A model generated the notes under the pieces. It was given only the letters and a program-made list of their open reading frames with translations. It had not been told where the DNA came from and did not search any database. The translations under genes were made by a program, and so were the position numbers. This document shows positions 1-12,283 of a stretch of 64,000 nucleotides of DNA, in pieces; within the stretch, counting starts at the first letter, position 1; each line of letters starts with the position of its first letter. The DNA is from Saprospiraceae bacterium (GTDB taxonomy: Bacteria > Bacteroidota > Bacteroidia > Chitinophagales > Saprospiraceae), in NCBI GenBank assembly GCA_020436935.1, contig JAGQWX010000026.1:1-64000 (forward strand), read 5' to 3'.

Positions 1-137
1 GACTTAAAATGCCCTGAATTTTTGATTCAAAAGCGAATAACTGAACAGTTACTAATGAAAATACAGGAGTAACAATGGTCAAAAATGCAGATCCGGGTTG
101 AATAGAAATGGTGCCAATTCAGATTCAATAAAACAAA

Positions 138-171
138 ATGAGCTCAATGCGGCCTACTGCATTGAGCTCAT
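138..171 (-). terminator. Hairpin terminator downstream of the 111-aa gene
   Basis: Perfect 13-bp inverted repeat (arms 138-150 and 159-171, 8-base loop). Read on the minus strand the hairpin is followed by a T-rich tract (complement of the A-rich 127-137). It lies 23 bases beyond the stop of the minus-strand gene ending at 195, so it probably ends the fucosidase/arabinofuranosidase transcript. Confidence 0.75.
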
Positions 172-194
172 CTTGATAAAATGATGAAAGGAGT

Positions 195-530
195 TTATTC
201 AACTCTGGTAAGCTTCATCTCACCTCTTTCATTTTTTACTACGATTTCGTTGTCGCTGACCAATTCACCTGTATTGCTGATGGTCATTTCGTTGAATGAA
301 ATGCTATAAGAAAATTTCTTACCATCTACTTTACCATTTTCCAGTTTGCTTTCACCAAACTGAGTGGTCCAGGTACCGGTAAGTGCTGTACCATCTACTT
401 TAAAAGTGTAGTTGATCTCAAAAGTGCCGTTTGGAGTCTCCCTAGTTCCCTTCCATTTACCATCGATAGGATTCTGAGAGAAGGCTGTAAAGCCTACGAG
501 CATAAGTAGCAATGCAAAACAAAACTTCAT
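195..530 (-). CDS. Small secreted beta-rich protein of unknown function
   Basis: The 111-residue product has a clear Sec signal peptide (residues 1-18, hydrophobic core then AFSQ). The mature part is short and beta-rich, with an early IDGKWKGTRETPNG segment and alternating polar/hydrophobic strands. This resembles small lipocalin-like or META-like periplasmic domains, but I do not recognise a named family. The gene lies 71 bases downstream of the GH51 gene on the same strand and just before a hairpin terminator, so it is probably the last gene of that operon. A role beside the glycosidases is only inferred from position. Confidence 0.7.
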   Translation of the reverse strand: MKFCFALLLMLVGFTAFSQNPIDGKWKGTRETPNGTFEINYTFKVDGTALTGTWTTQFGESKLENGKVDGKKFSYSISFNEMTISNTGELVSDNEIVVKNERGEMKLTRVE

Positions 531-601
531 TTTAATATTTATTTAATGTGACTAATAAAAACATTAGATGGATGAACTCAACAAAGGTTTAATTTAAAAT
601 T

Positions 602-2554
602 TTAAAATTTTATGTCAATGACCATTACACTATATGGGGCCAGTGCTATGTCCATATTTTTGTTATATGACATTTTCTTTTCTTCAGTTTTAAAAATATT
701 GGGCTGCTCTAAACTAGCCTTAGTCAAGGGGTCGGCTTTAATAGAAAAAATCAATAATTCAGCTTTATCCGGAACATTCGCTCCCTGGATCCTTGTAAGC
801 AAAGATTGACTGACGCCTGAATAATTGACGGCTTTAATGACGAGATGTTTTCCATTCGCACTGGCAGTCGCAATGGCGTCTACCGTGCCTGGAGTCCAAT
901 CTTCGGGCTTCATTTGAGAAATGTCGTCAAAAAACAGAGCTGTGGTATCAATTTTGCGAAATGTACCCGAAATCGATGCCAGATGTACAGGTGCATAATG
1001 ATCTCTGAATAATTTTTCTACTACGTAACCACCCCCCGGAAACCAGCTCACATGGTCGTGGTATACCCATGCTGTCCATGTGGGGTCGTCTTCAGTATTG
1101 CGCATCAGAAGGGCTGGGCAGCTCATGTCGATGCCTGTTTTTTCATACGAAATCAGGCTTCCGGCGGCATGAAGTCCTGCGCGCCAGTCATAACTTCGGC
1201 AAAGTCCCCATTCCAGTATGGTTGGAATTATATTGGGGTGCCTGGAAGTGCGGATATAGTCTTTCAATTTGACCAGGTAGTCTTCTATCCTCCGTACTCC
1301 GGTTTGGTAATTTTCCGGTTCATATTCATAATTGTGGCAACCCAGGATATCAAAATTGGCGCCGGCTATATCTATCATTTTTTGACTCCAGATCAAATCG
1401 TTGGATCGTTTTTGTCCACAGGCAACAATTTTTGAATTGGGAGCAATTTGCCTGAGTCTGCTTCCATATAAGTTGACGATTTCTGCGTATTTGTCCGGAG
1501 AAAGGGGGTGATTCATGGGTTCGTTGTCGATCTGAAAGTAAGGGATTCGATACGGGGCGGCATGGCCATTTTTTGCCCTAAGCTTTCCCCATTCTGTGGT
1601 CTCAGGATCGATGAGGTAGTGGACCCAATCCATGGCATATTCCAATTCTTTAGGATCAGTTGAAGTGGCTTTCAGTACAATCATGGGATCACTACCGATG
1701 CGCTCACAAAGATCCAGGAACTCGTGGGTGCCAAAGCCGTAATAGTCTGAGTATCCTCCCCAGATCTCATTGGGGTGAAATGTTCTTTCTACTTGAGGGC
1801 CAATGCCATCTTTCCAGTGATAAATGGAAGCAAAAGATCCTCCCGGCCATCTGATGAAAGGCGGTTTTAAATCCGCAAGCGACTGAAACAAATCCTCCCG
1901 CATCATTCCGTTTTTTCGTTCGTCAGCATCCATCAGTGAGATGAAGTCGAGCAGTATGTTGCCTGAAACAGCTATTTCGAGCTCACCTTCAGGAGTCGTA
2001 ACCTGGCTTGTAAAATCATATCCATACTCCTTCCAGTCTCCTTTTCTCATTTCCTTTTTGATTTCTGCTACGAGCCCTGTTTTTGGGTCCCTGACGCGCA
2101 GATAAAGTGTGGCCTTGTTGGATAAGGTTTTAGCCCATAATGAACCATTGTATTTTTGACCCTGTTTGAGATATATTCTGTTTTGTGACAATGAAGCTTT
2201 TGCTTTATCATTGAATTGTACACTGACTTTTCCTGTTTTGAATGGCAGTGTTGAAACAGAGATTTGTTTTTCAGTACCCTTGACCTTCCAGTAAGTTTCA
2301 AAATCTTTGTCTTCAAAACCCTGTCCCCTTACCTTTTCTGCATAAAGTCCGTCCACTACGGAGTGGTTGATATGTTCCAGGAATTGACCATAAAGGTTTT
2401 CATTGACAGCCCCCATTTTCCTGTCCATGTCAATCAGCAGCACTGCTGCCCCACTTTGCTGACCATAAGATATGGTCAGAGTGAGCAAGCAAAAAACGAT
2501 CATTGCTGCTTTTGCAAGTGTGTTTAAAAACATATTTATATTTGATTTTGTCAT
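602..2554 (-). CDS. GH51 alpha-L-arabinofuranosidase, secreted
   Basis: This 650-residue protein is a family GH51 alpha-L-arabinofuranosidase, which removes terminal arabinofuranose from arabinoxylan, arabinan or arabinogalactan side chains by a retaining mechanism. A signal peptide (about residues 1-32, ending SYGQ) precedes a family-typical NLYGQFLEHINHSVVDGLYAE start. A carbohydrate-binding-like beta region covers about 100-210, followed by the TIM barrel. The acid/base Glu is E345 in IDNEP and the nucleophile is E448 in ILEWG. The C-terminal beta domain ends in SVMVIDIKF. A second possible start is Met8, which still leaves a signal peptide. It lies 22 bases after the GH29 fucosidase gene, so the two are co-transcribed. 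Length and both catalytic motifs look complete. Confidence 0.95.
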   Translation of the reverse strand: MTKSNINMFLNTLAKAAMIVFCLLTLTISYGQQSGAAVLLIDMDRKMGAVNENLYGQFLEHINHSVVDGLYAEKVRGQGFEDKDFETYWKVKGTEKQISVSTLPFKTGKVSVQFNDKAKASLSQNRIYLKQGQKYNGSLWAKTLSNKATLYLRVRDPKTGLVAEIKKEMRKGDWKEYGYDFTSQVTTPEGELEIAVSGNILLDFISLMDADERKNGMMREDLFQSLADLKPPFIRWPGGSFASIYHWKDGIGPQVERTFHPNEIWGGYSDYYGFGTHEFLDLCERIGSDPMIVLKATSTDPKELEYAMDWVHYLIDPETTEWGKLRAKNGHAAPYRIPYFQIDNEPMNHPLSPDKYAEIVNLYGSRLRQIAPNSKIVACGQKRSNDLIWSQKMIDIAGANFDILGCHNYEYEPENYQTGVRRIEDYLVKLKDYIRTSRHPNIIPTILEWGLCRSYDWRAGLHAAGSLISYEKTGIDMSCPALLMRNTEDDPTWTAWVYHDHVSWFPGGGYVVEKLFRDHYAPVHLASISGTFRKIDTTALFFDDISQMKPEDWTPGTVDAIATASANGKHLVIKAVNYSGVSQSLLTRIQGANVPDKAELLIFSIKADPLTKASLEQPNIFKTEEKKMSYNKNMDIALAPYSVMVIDIKF

Positions 2555-2576
2555 ATGTGTGTTATTGTGCTTAAAC

Positions 2577-4115
2577 CTATTTTCTTAATCCAGGGATTTG
2601 ATTTTTAAATTTCAGTCTGATCAAGTACGCCAGTGCTTCTTCATGTTTTGCAGGAGCCTCGACTATAAGTCCTTCTGATGTCTGTAAATATTTTACCGGA
2701 ATTAAGTCTTTATTGTCCTTTCCCATCAAGGCTATTCCCTCGAGCTGAGTCGACAGGTCCAGTGAATCAGCAGAGAGGCTTCTGATAGAAAATTTATTAT
2801 CATTTTCCGGCCATCCCATGCAAATGGCATAAAGGTATTTTCCGTCTTTACTCCTGGTAAACCTGATGTCCTCCACTGTGCCTTCCACCGGCTCAGAAAA
2901 TTTCGCACCGTCTTCATGAAAGTGGCCGGAGCCCATCTCAGTTGGACCTTCTCCATATTTTTCCCATACCCTTGTCTCATAAATTGCTTCTCCATACCTG
3001 CTCAGCCAGTCACCCATACCCAGCAATATGTTTTGTTGTTCTTCCGGTATGCTACCATCTGCTTTCGGAGATATGTTGAGTAGGAGATTACCATTTTTGC
3101 TCACCCGGTCGAACAAACTGTGTAAAACTGCTTTCGTTGAATAATAACCAATGCCTTCTGTATAACACCAGCTCGATTTGCTGATGGCATCGTCAGTGAG
3201 CCAGTAATCTTCTCTGATGTCAAATGGTCCACCGCGTTCATAATCCAAAACGGCAACTTTGGTATTAAGGGCGTCTTTGTATGTCGCCACAACTTCTTTG
3301 CCCCAGACGTCGGCCTGGTTGTAATAATAGGATAAGAAGTTGAGTAAGACAGGTTCGCTGATTTTTGTCAGATTGAAGTCCTGCCAGATGATGTCTGGCT
3401 GGTACTGGTCAATGATTTCTTTGTGTTTCGCCAACCACAATGCTTCATTTTTTTCTTTGCCCAATTGGCCATATAGGATTTTCAGGCTAGGGTCTGATTG
3501 CTCAGGTACATACTCATAAAAGCCGGTGATATTGTAGGCGTGGTGCATGGAGAGAATGACCTTCATATCTCTTTTTCTGATCTCATCTGTTAATATTTTA
3601 ACTAGATCAATGCCTGGTCCTTGCATCATAGCGTTCCATGGATTGGCTTTGCTGTCCCACATAGAAAAGCCATCGTGATGTTCTGCAACCGGGCCCGCAA
3701 ACCTGGCGCCTGATTTTACAAACAGGTCTGCCCAAGCCGCCGGGTCAAAACTTCCACCTTCAGAAGTGAGTTTTGGAGCAAATCTTACATCATTGCCTGC
3801 CAGATCTTTTCCTCCGGTTATAAATTTATCATATGGCCAATCCTTTGGGTCTCCGTATTTGGATTTGTGGTGCAGATTTTCCGACGTACTGTCCTTAAAC
3901 ATATGGCGTGGATACCATTCATTGCCAAATGCTGGAGTAGAATAAACACCCCAATGAAAGTAAATGCCAAATTTCGCATCTTTAAACCATTCCGGAGCAG
4001 GTTCAACTTTTGATAAAGAATCCCAGTCTGAGGTGTATTGAATTTGCTTTTGCTCTTCTTTACAAGACCATAATAAGGTCATCACCAAGAGCAGTGCCAG
4101 CATCTTTTGTGACAT
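2577..4115 (-). CDS. GH29 alpha-L-fucosidase, lipoprotein
   Basis: This 512-residue protein is a GH29 alpha-L-fucosidase, a retaining exo-enzyme removing alpha-linked fucose. It begins with a lipoprotein signal whose lipobox is LLWSC (Cys18), so it is probably lipid-anchored. Family motifs are plain: WFKDAKFGIYFHWGVYSTPAF near residues 43-63, the HHDGFSMWDS substrate-pocket motif, and IIWQDFNL with candidate nucleophile D246. A C-terminal beta-sandwich covers about 400-512. It is the first gene of a minus-strand operon with GH51, directly divergent from susC, and the 474-base gap between them must hold both promoters. The pairing with GH51 suggests a substrate carrying both fucose and arabinose. 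Confidence 0.95.
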   Translation of the reverse strand: MSQKMLALLLVMTLLWSCKEEQKQIQYTSDWDSLSKVEPAPEWFKDAKFGIYFHWGVYSTPAFGNEWYPRHMFKDSTSENLHHKSKYGDPKDWPYDKFITGGKDLAGNDVRFAPKLTSEGGSFDPAAWADLFVKSGARFAGPVAEHHDGFSMWDSKANPWNAMMQGPGIDLVKILTDEIRKRDMKVILSMHHAYNITGFYEYVPEQSDPSLKILYGQLGKEKNEALWLAKHKEIIDQYQPDIIWQDFNLTKISEPVLLNFLSYYYNQADVWGKEVVATYKDALNTKVAVLDYERGGPFDIREDYWLTDDAISKSSWCYTEGIGYYSTKAVLHSLFDRVSKNGNLLLNISPKADGSIPEEQQNILLGMGDWLSRYGEAIYETRVWEKYGEGPTEMGSGHFHEDGAKFSEPVEGTVEDIRFTRSKDGKYLYAICMGWPENDNKFSIRSLSADSLDLSTQLEGIALMGKDNKDLIPVKYLQTSEGLIVEAPAKHEEALAYLIRLKFKNQIPGLRK

Positions 4116-4589
4116 AACGATTGATTAAGTGTAGATTTAACGATTAAAAATAAGTTAAGCCAACCACTTATTTACATGTTGTTGATTAAATATTGAGTTG
4201 GAAGGAATTTATAAAACTTCCTGTGCCTCCACTTTAATGCAAAAGGCAAAGTCTGCAAAGTTTTTATTAAAAGTAGCCCCATGGATTGGTTTGTACAGCG
4301 CAAACATTTTGTTATGTAACATTTAAAATAAGGGAAGAGAAGAATGTAATATCAACATGTGTCTAATAAATTTATTAACGTTTCCTTAACTTTTATCTTA
4401 ACTCGGAATAAAGTTTTTAATAATAATCTGCTATTTTTCAAATTGTTATTTAGTGTTTTAGTCCAAACTCCATGTTTTTAACTAAATTTTTTTTCGAATA
4501 CAATGTAATATTTTTTGTCACTTCATTTTAAGTGTTAAATTTACACCGTTAAAGCACAAAGCAAATCGTTAAATTAAACTTAATAGAGT
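4116..4589. promoter_or_regulatory. Divergent intergenic region of the glycan locus
   Basis: This AT-rich 474-base gap separates the fucosidase operon (minus) from susC (plus). A candidate Bacteroidota-type promoter for susC is TTTG at 4514-4517, then 18 bases, then TAAATTTA at 4536-4543 (consensus TAnnTTTG), leaving a leader of about 40 bases. I see no convincing operator, riboswitch or ORF. No HTCS, ECF sigma/anti-sigma or other susCD-type regulator lies beside the locus, so its control is not visible here. Confidence 0.4.
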
Positions 4590-7500
4590 ATGGAATTCAA
4601 ATCGTTAAAGATGCTCATCTTTCTGGTGGGCTTTATTTTTTGCCTTGATCTCACAGGGCAGGAAATCAAAGGTGTAGTTACGGATGCCGGTGAAGGAGTA
4701 CCCATTCCCGGTGTTACGATTCTGGTAAAAAATACCAATAGGGGTACAGTGACAGAAGTAGATGGAAGTTATTCCATCAATGCAGCACCAACAGACATTC
4801 TTGTATTTTCATTTATTGGTTATACCACACGAGAAGTCGCTGTGGGAAACAACAAGACATTGGATGTTGGGTTGAATTTGGACTCAGAAGTATTGAATGA
4901 AGTTGTGGTAACTGGTTTGGGTATCAAAAAAGAATCCAAAAAACTGGGATATTCTGTGACCTCGGTCAATACTTCAGAACTGGTCGACAACAGGACGACC
5001 AACATTGTAGAATCAATGGTGGGTAGGGTAGCAGGACTTAATATTACTCCTCCGGCTGCAGGTGCTGCTTCAAGTATGCAGATCAGGTTGAGAGGACAGG
5101 CAGCTTTTGCGGGTGCAAACAACGCTCCACTCATAGTCATCAACGGCTTGCCAATAGATCAGGGTGCACGCGGGGCCAACGGCGGTAATCAAAGAGATAA
5201 CGGTGACAATATGTCAAACATCAACCCTGATGATGTTGAAAGTATGACGGTGTTGAAAGGTGCTACAGCAGCGGCCATTTATGGATCAAGAGCTGCCAAT
5301 GGTGCCATCATCATTACAACAAAATCGGGCAAGAAAAATCAGGGGATAGGAGTAGAATACACCTCTAGTTATGGAACTCAGAATGCCCTTAACTTTATGG
5401 ACTTCCAGACTGAGTATGGTCAGGGACAAGGTGGAAAAAGGCCAACGAGCGGTCCAAATGCTGCTTCTTCAGGCCAGTTTGCCTGGGGTGAAAGATTGGA
5501 CGGTGTACCAACACCAATCTTTGATGGTTCTTTGCAGCCATATTCTGCCAACCCCAATAACTTGTTTGACTTTTTGCAAACAGGAACCAACTTTACCAAT
5601 ACTTTGGCAGTTTCAGGTGGAAATGAAAAGGGAAGTTTCAGAGCTTCTTACTCCAATACTGATGCAAAAGGTATTACCCCATCCAACGAATACAAAAGAC
5701 ACATATTCAACTTAGGTGTTTCACATGATGTAACTAAAAGGTTAAATGTCAATATCAACCTTAATTACACGAATGAATCCAATGTGAATCCGCCTGAAAT
5801 CGGACAACAAGGTCCTGGAGCAGTCAACTTCTTTACAAGGATGGCTACTTCAATACCACTTTCTGCATATAAAAACAGTGCAGTTTCAGAAAATGGAACT
5901 GAAACCAGAACTTCGGGTTTCCAGGGTACTTTGCTCAATCCATACTATGCACTTGCAGCAGGTCAAAAGTATGTAAATGACAGAGACAGGCTTTTGGGTA
6001 CAACCAGTATGAAATTTGATATTACAGATTGGTTGTTTGCTCAGGGTAGATTCAATTATGATTATGCAGTGAGCTTTACAGAATCCAATACTCCGGGTGG
6101 TATTGGTACAAGTGTGCCTACGAACGCAGACGGTACGTATAAAGGAGCTTACAACGTTTCTGAAAACAAAGGAACAGATGTAAACGCGGACTTTTTACTT
6201 GGTGCAAGCAAGGAGTTTGGTCAATTTTCAGTGGATGCGACATTCGGTGGAAACACATGGAAGGTCAAAAACAACGGGTTCAGACAAAATTCAGGTAACT
6301 TCATCGTAAGAGATTTGTATTCCATTGGAAATGGTACAGTAAGGGGACAATTTTATGACTATTCAAGATTTACAGTCAATTCACTGTATGGAACTGCAGA
6401 CTTCGGCTTCAAGAACATGTTTTATATCAACCTGACAGGTAGAAATGACTGGTTCTCAGTGTTGAATCCTGCAAATAACAGCGAGTTTTATCAGTCAGTA
6501 TCGGGAAGTTTTGTTTTCTCTGAGCTGATGCAGGAAAGTGAGTGGCTTTCTTATGGTAAAGTGAGGGCTTCATGGGCAGAGGTAGGTAGCTCCGGGGGGG
6601 TCAACCCATACGACGGCTTACTCAACTATGGCATTGCACAAAACCAATTCAATGGCCAAACAACTGCTTCTATTGCAGGAAATACAGCACCCAACCAATT
6701 CTTAACTCCATTTTCTGTTAAGGAAAAGGAAGTGGGTCTAGAAATGCGCTTGTTCAAAAACAGAGTGTCCCTTGATGTTGCATACTTTGATAAGTTGACA
6801 GAAAATCAGGTGCTGAACGTTGTTCTTTCTAACACATCTGGTTATGACCAGTCCAAGCAGAATCTTGGTTCTTTGAAAAACTCAGGACTTGAATCTTATA
6901 TTTCTGTGACTCCTGTCCAGAATAAAAACTTCAGCTGGAATACTTCCTGGAACAATACATGGCTCCAAACCAAGGTGCTTTCTGTTGGTGAACCAAGTGA
7001 GTTGATCGTAATCAACTGGGGTGCCACAGGTAACGAATTCATCGGACAATTGAGATATGTGGAAGGCATGCCTATGAACCAGATTTATGCGAGAACTTAC
7101 AAAAGAGATGCAGCTGGAAACATATTGCTGACAGATGCAGGTAGATTAATTCCATCTGCTGACTATGTAAGTTTTGGTAGCTCCATTCCTAATCTAACAG
7201 GTGGTTGGACCAACTCATTTACATACAAAAATTTGAATGTAAATATGTTGATGGATTATAAATTGGGCGGATATGTCATTTCATCCACAGCGCTCAACGC
7301 CAACAGACAAGGTCACTCTAAGCAATCTTTGGTGGGCAGACGTGAAGGAGAAACAGGAGTTGTATTTGATGGTGTATATGTATCAGATGGACAAAAAAAT
7401 ACAAAAGCTGTTGATCCGGCAGCATTCTATGCAGATTACAGAAACAATCAGATGGGAGATATTGTAACTTTCAAATCAGATTTTGTGAAGCTCAGAAACG

Positions 7501-7730
7501 TGTCAGTTTCTTACGACCTGAGCAGTGTTTTGAAAAATTCAAGCAGACTCAATTTCTTCAAAGGTCTTTCACTGACTGGATCTGTTAGAAACCTTGCCCT
7601 TCTCTATAAGGATATTCCTGATCTAGACCCTGAAGCTATTCAATCCTCTGGTGACTTCAGAACTGGTTATGAAAACGCTTCATTGCCGACAACCAGAAAC
7701 TTTGTTCTCACCTTAAATGCTAAATTCTAA
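4590..7730 (+). CDS. SusC/RagA-type TonB-dependent outer-membrane transporter
   Basis: The 1046-residue protein is a SusC-type TonB-dependent transporter that imports oligosaccharides across the outer membrane with its SusD partner. A signal peptide (about 1-24) is followed by the carboxypeptidase-regulatory-like domain (about 25-105, GVVTDAGEGVPIPGVTILVK). Next come the TonB-box-like LNEVVVTGLG and the plug (about 115-230, with the SusC motif DPDDVESMTVLKGATAAAIYGSRAANG in variant form). The 22-stranded barrel ends in the aromatic FVLTLNAKF. There is no N-terminal STN domain, so it is not the anti-sigma-coupled type. The downstream susD starts 4 bases after its stop, so the two are translationally close. 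Confidence 0.97.
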   Translation: MEFKSLKMLIFLVGFIFCLDLTGQEIKGVVTDAGEGVPIPGVTILVKNTNRGTVTEVDGSYSINAAPTDILVFSFIGYTTREVAVGNNKTLDVGLNLDSEVLNEVVVTGLGIKKESKKLGYSVTSVNTSELVDNRTTNIVESMVGRVAGLNITPPAAGAASSMQIRLRGQAAFAGANNAPLIVINGLPIDQGARGANGGNQRDNGDNMSNINPDDVESMTVLKGATAAAIYGSRAANGAIIITTKSGKKNQGIGVEYTSSYGTQNALNFMDFQTEYGQGQGGKRPTSGPNAASSGQFAWGERLDGVPTPIFDGSLQPYSANPNNLFDFLQTGTNFTNTLAVSGGNEKGSFRASYSNTDAKGITPSNEYKRHIFNLGVSHDVTKRLNVNINLNYTNESNVNPPEIGQQGPGAVNFFTRMATSIPLSAYKNSAVSENGTETRTSGFQGTLLNPYYALAAGQKYVNDRDRLLGTTSMKFDITDWLFAQGRFNYDYAVSFTESNTPGGIGTSVPTNADGTYKGAYNVSENKGTDVNADFLLGASKEFGQFSVDATFGGNTWKVKNNGFRQNSGNFIVRDLYSIGNGTVRGQFYDYSRFTVNSLYGTADFGFKNMFYINLTGRNDWFSVLNPANNSEFYQSVSGSFVFSELMQESEWLSYGKVRASWAEVGSSGGVNPYDGLLNYGIAQNQFNGQTTASIAGNTAPNQFLTPFSVKEKEVGLEMRLFKNRVSLDVAYFDKLTENQVLNVVLSNTSGYDQSKQNLGSLKNSGLESYISVTPVQNKNFSWNTSWNNTWLQTKVLSVGEPSELIVINWGATGNEFIGQLRYVEGMPMNQIYARTYKRDAAGNILLTDAGRLIPSADYVSFGSSIPNLTGGWTNSFTYKNLNVNMLMDYKLGGYVISSTALNANRQGHSKQSLVGRREGETGVVFDGVYVSDGQKNTKAVDPAAFYADYRNNQMGDIVTFKSDFVKLRNVSVSYDLSSVLKNSSRLNFFKGLSLTGSVRNLALLYKDIPDLDPEAIQSSGDFRTGYENASLPTTRNFVLTLNAKF

Positions 7731-7734
7731 TAAA

Positions 7735-9300
7735 ATGAAGAGTATCAAATTAAATATAATAATTTTCGCGGCACTATTTACATTAGGGAGTTGCGATGAG
7801 GGGTTTGTGGATATCAACACCAACCCATATGCTGTAACCGATATTGATCCGGGCTTGCTTTTTGCCGGTGCACAGCGAACAGACCTTGGAGGTTGGGAAT
7901 CAGAACACACCATCGTTCAGCATTTTGTCAATCCGCATAACTCTGGTGCAACAGAAGGGCCAAATTTTAATGCAGATATAGACAATTTCAACAATGGAAT
8001 TTGGAACAATGCTTATCCAAACATCATCAAAAACCTGAATCAAGCACTTTTCCTGGCTGAAAGTTTCCCTGACAGGGTCAACCTCAGGAGCATGATCAGA
8101 ATTTGGAAAGCCCAGACGTTTATGAATGTTGTGGATAGTTATGGTGATGTTCCATATTTTAATGCCGGTTATGCATTTTTGAAAGGAGATCAGTTTTTCT
8201 ATCCTGCCTATGATGACGATGCCGCCATTTATGCAGATTTGGAAAAAGAGTTGAAAGAAGCCGTTGCCGCACTTAGTGCCAATGCGCCATTTGAACCAAA
8301 TGACCTTTTCTATGGCTCAAACGGAAGTGTGAAATCTACGACTGCAGCAGTCCAGGCTGAAAAGTGGAAAAAATTAGGTAATTCACTTTTATTGAGGCTT
8401 GGAATGAGATACTCTAAGGTAGATGCCAACAAAGCAGCAGGCATAGTTTCTGCAGCATTCAGTGGTGGAGTCCTCGCTTCAAATGATGACAATGCATTTG
8501 TAAGGTATGATGGTATTGCATTTACAAATGGAGCGAACAATGGTCTGGTCAACAACAACCCATATTTCTATTATGCGGCAGAACCATTTGTCAATCAATT
8601 GAAATCAACAGAAGATCCAAGAACAAAGTACATCATTGCATTGTATAAAAATCCTGCAGATCCATTGGGTGATGCTGCTCCAAATACAGCATTTGCTGAT
8701 CAGTTTGGAGTGCCTGTTGGAGTGCTCAATACTTCTTTGGTGAATGCTCCATATAGAGGTACAAGAGGCGGTGGATACAATTATTCGCAAATGAATGTAA
8801 AGTCAGTAGCTTCTCAAACTGCTCCAACATGGTGGATGACTTACAGTGAGGTCGCACTTTATCTTGCTGAAGCAGCACAAAGAGGATGGATTGCTGGCGG
8901 TGAAGCTGCAGCAAAACAATATTATGAAAGCGCGATCAGAGCAGATATGGACAGATATAAGTTGTATCCAAATACAACCACAATTCCAGCTGCGGAAATT
9001 GATGCATATCTAGCTCACCCTGATGTAGCTTACAATGGGGCGAATGGATTGAAATTGATCAACACTCAATTGTGGGTGGCTTTGATCAGAAATGGTGTTC
9101 AGGCCTTCGCAAATTTCAGAAGAAGCGGATTCCCGGCTCTGACTCCAAATAAATTCAACAATCTCTATGAAGGAGGTTTTGCCAGAAGATTTTCTTACCC
9201 GGATTATGAGTTGGCCAATAATTCAGCCAACTACAAAGCTGCAGCCGCGGCCATGGGTGGCGATAAAATGATAAGCCGTGTATTCTGGGATAAAAATTGA
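7735..9300 (+). CDS. SusD/RagB-like nutrient-binding outer-membrane lipoprotein
   Basis: This 521-residue surface lipoprotein caps the SusC channel and binds glycan. I place the start at 7735 because it gives a clean lipoprotein signal with lipobox FTLGSC (Cys20); an in-frame ATG at 7717 lies inside susC and only adds six residues. The mature start DEGFVDINTNPYAVTDIDPGLLFAGAQ and a later WWMTYSEVALYLAEAAQRGW helix are typical of the SusD-like 2 subfamily, which has TPR-like helices. The C-terminal region contains a NANYxA-like segment followed by RVFWDKN. It forms an operon with susC and ends at a strong terminator. Confidence 0.96.
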   Translation: MKSIKLNIIIFAALFTLGSCDEGFVDINTNPYAVTDIDPGLLFAGAQRTDLGGWESEHTIVQHFVNPHNSGATEGPNFNADIDNFNNGIWNNAYPNIIKNLNQALFLAESFPDRVNLRSMIRIWKAQTFMNVVDSYGDVPYFNAGYAFLKGDQFFYPAYDDDAAIYADLEKELKEAVAALSANAPFEPNDLFYGSNGSVKSTTAAVQAEKWKKLGNSLLLRLGMRYSKVDANKAAGIVSAAFSGGVLASNDDNAFVRYDGIAFTNGANNGLVNNNPYFYYAAEPFVNQLKSTEDPRTKYIIALYKNPADPLGDAAPNTAFADQFGVPVGVLNTSLVNAPYRGTRGGGYNYSQMNVKSVASQTAPTWWMTYSEVALYLAEAAQRGWIAGGEAAAKQYYESAIRADMDRYKLYPNTTTIPAAEIDAYLAHPDVAYNGANGLKLINTQLWVALIRNGVQAFANFRRSGFPALTPNKFNNLYEGGFARRFSYPDYELANNSANYKAAAAAMGGDKMISRVFWDKN

Positions 9301-9336
9301 TATTAAGTTTTAATTTGGTTTGATCATATAAAGTTA

Positions 9337-9368
9337 GCCCCGACATTGATTTGTCGGGGCATTTTTTT
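9337..9368 (+). terminator. Rho-independent terminator of susCD
   Basis: An inverted repeat GCCCCGAC/GTCGGGGC (arms 9337-9344 and 9353-9360) is followed directly by ATTTTTTT. It sits 37 bases after the susD stop. Confidence 0.92.
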
Positions 9369-9602
9369 GCAATAGATTGAAGGTTAATGGATTTAACTCG
9401 GAATCTATTTCAGAACATTGAGGAAAAAAACCATACAAATCAGCCGCAAATCGCTGGTAAAATCCCATTTTTAATCCAAATCAAGTAAAGCCGGCAATTC
9501 CAGGTATATTACAATGTTAAAGTTGTGATCGAGCATATTGATCTTTGAAAAGTTGAGTGCTTTCACAGGAAATTCAAATGTGATCTATGGAATAAAATGA
9601 CA

Positions 9603-9639
9603 CAAAAAAAGCACCATTCAATTTGAGTGGTGCTTTTTT
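9603..9639 (-). terminator. Terminator of the esterase operon
   Basis: A hairpin with arms GCACCA(t)T and its complement (9611-9617 and 9626-9633) is flanked by an A-run on the left and a T-run on the right. It can act in both directions. It lies 22 bases beyond the stop of the minus-strand esterase, its most likely client. Confidence 0.88.
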
Positions 9640-9660
9640 AACTTTAATACCTGTTAAGAT

Positions 9661-12283
<2,623 letters not shown>

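Larger units (their letters stand above)
9301..9660. other. Convergent intergenic region with two terminators
   Basis: This 360-base gap lies between converging genes (susD plus, esterase minus). It carries one terminator for each direction, at 9337-9368 and 9603-9639. Between them (9370-9600) I see no ORF, RNA gene or repeat. Confidence 0.8.
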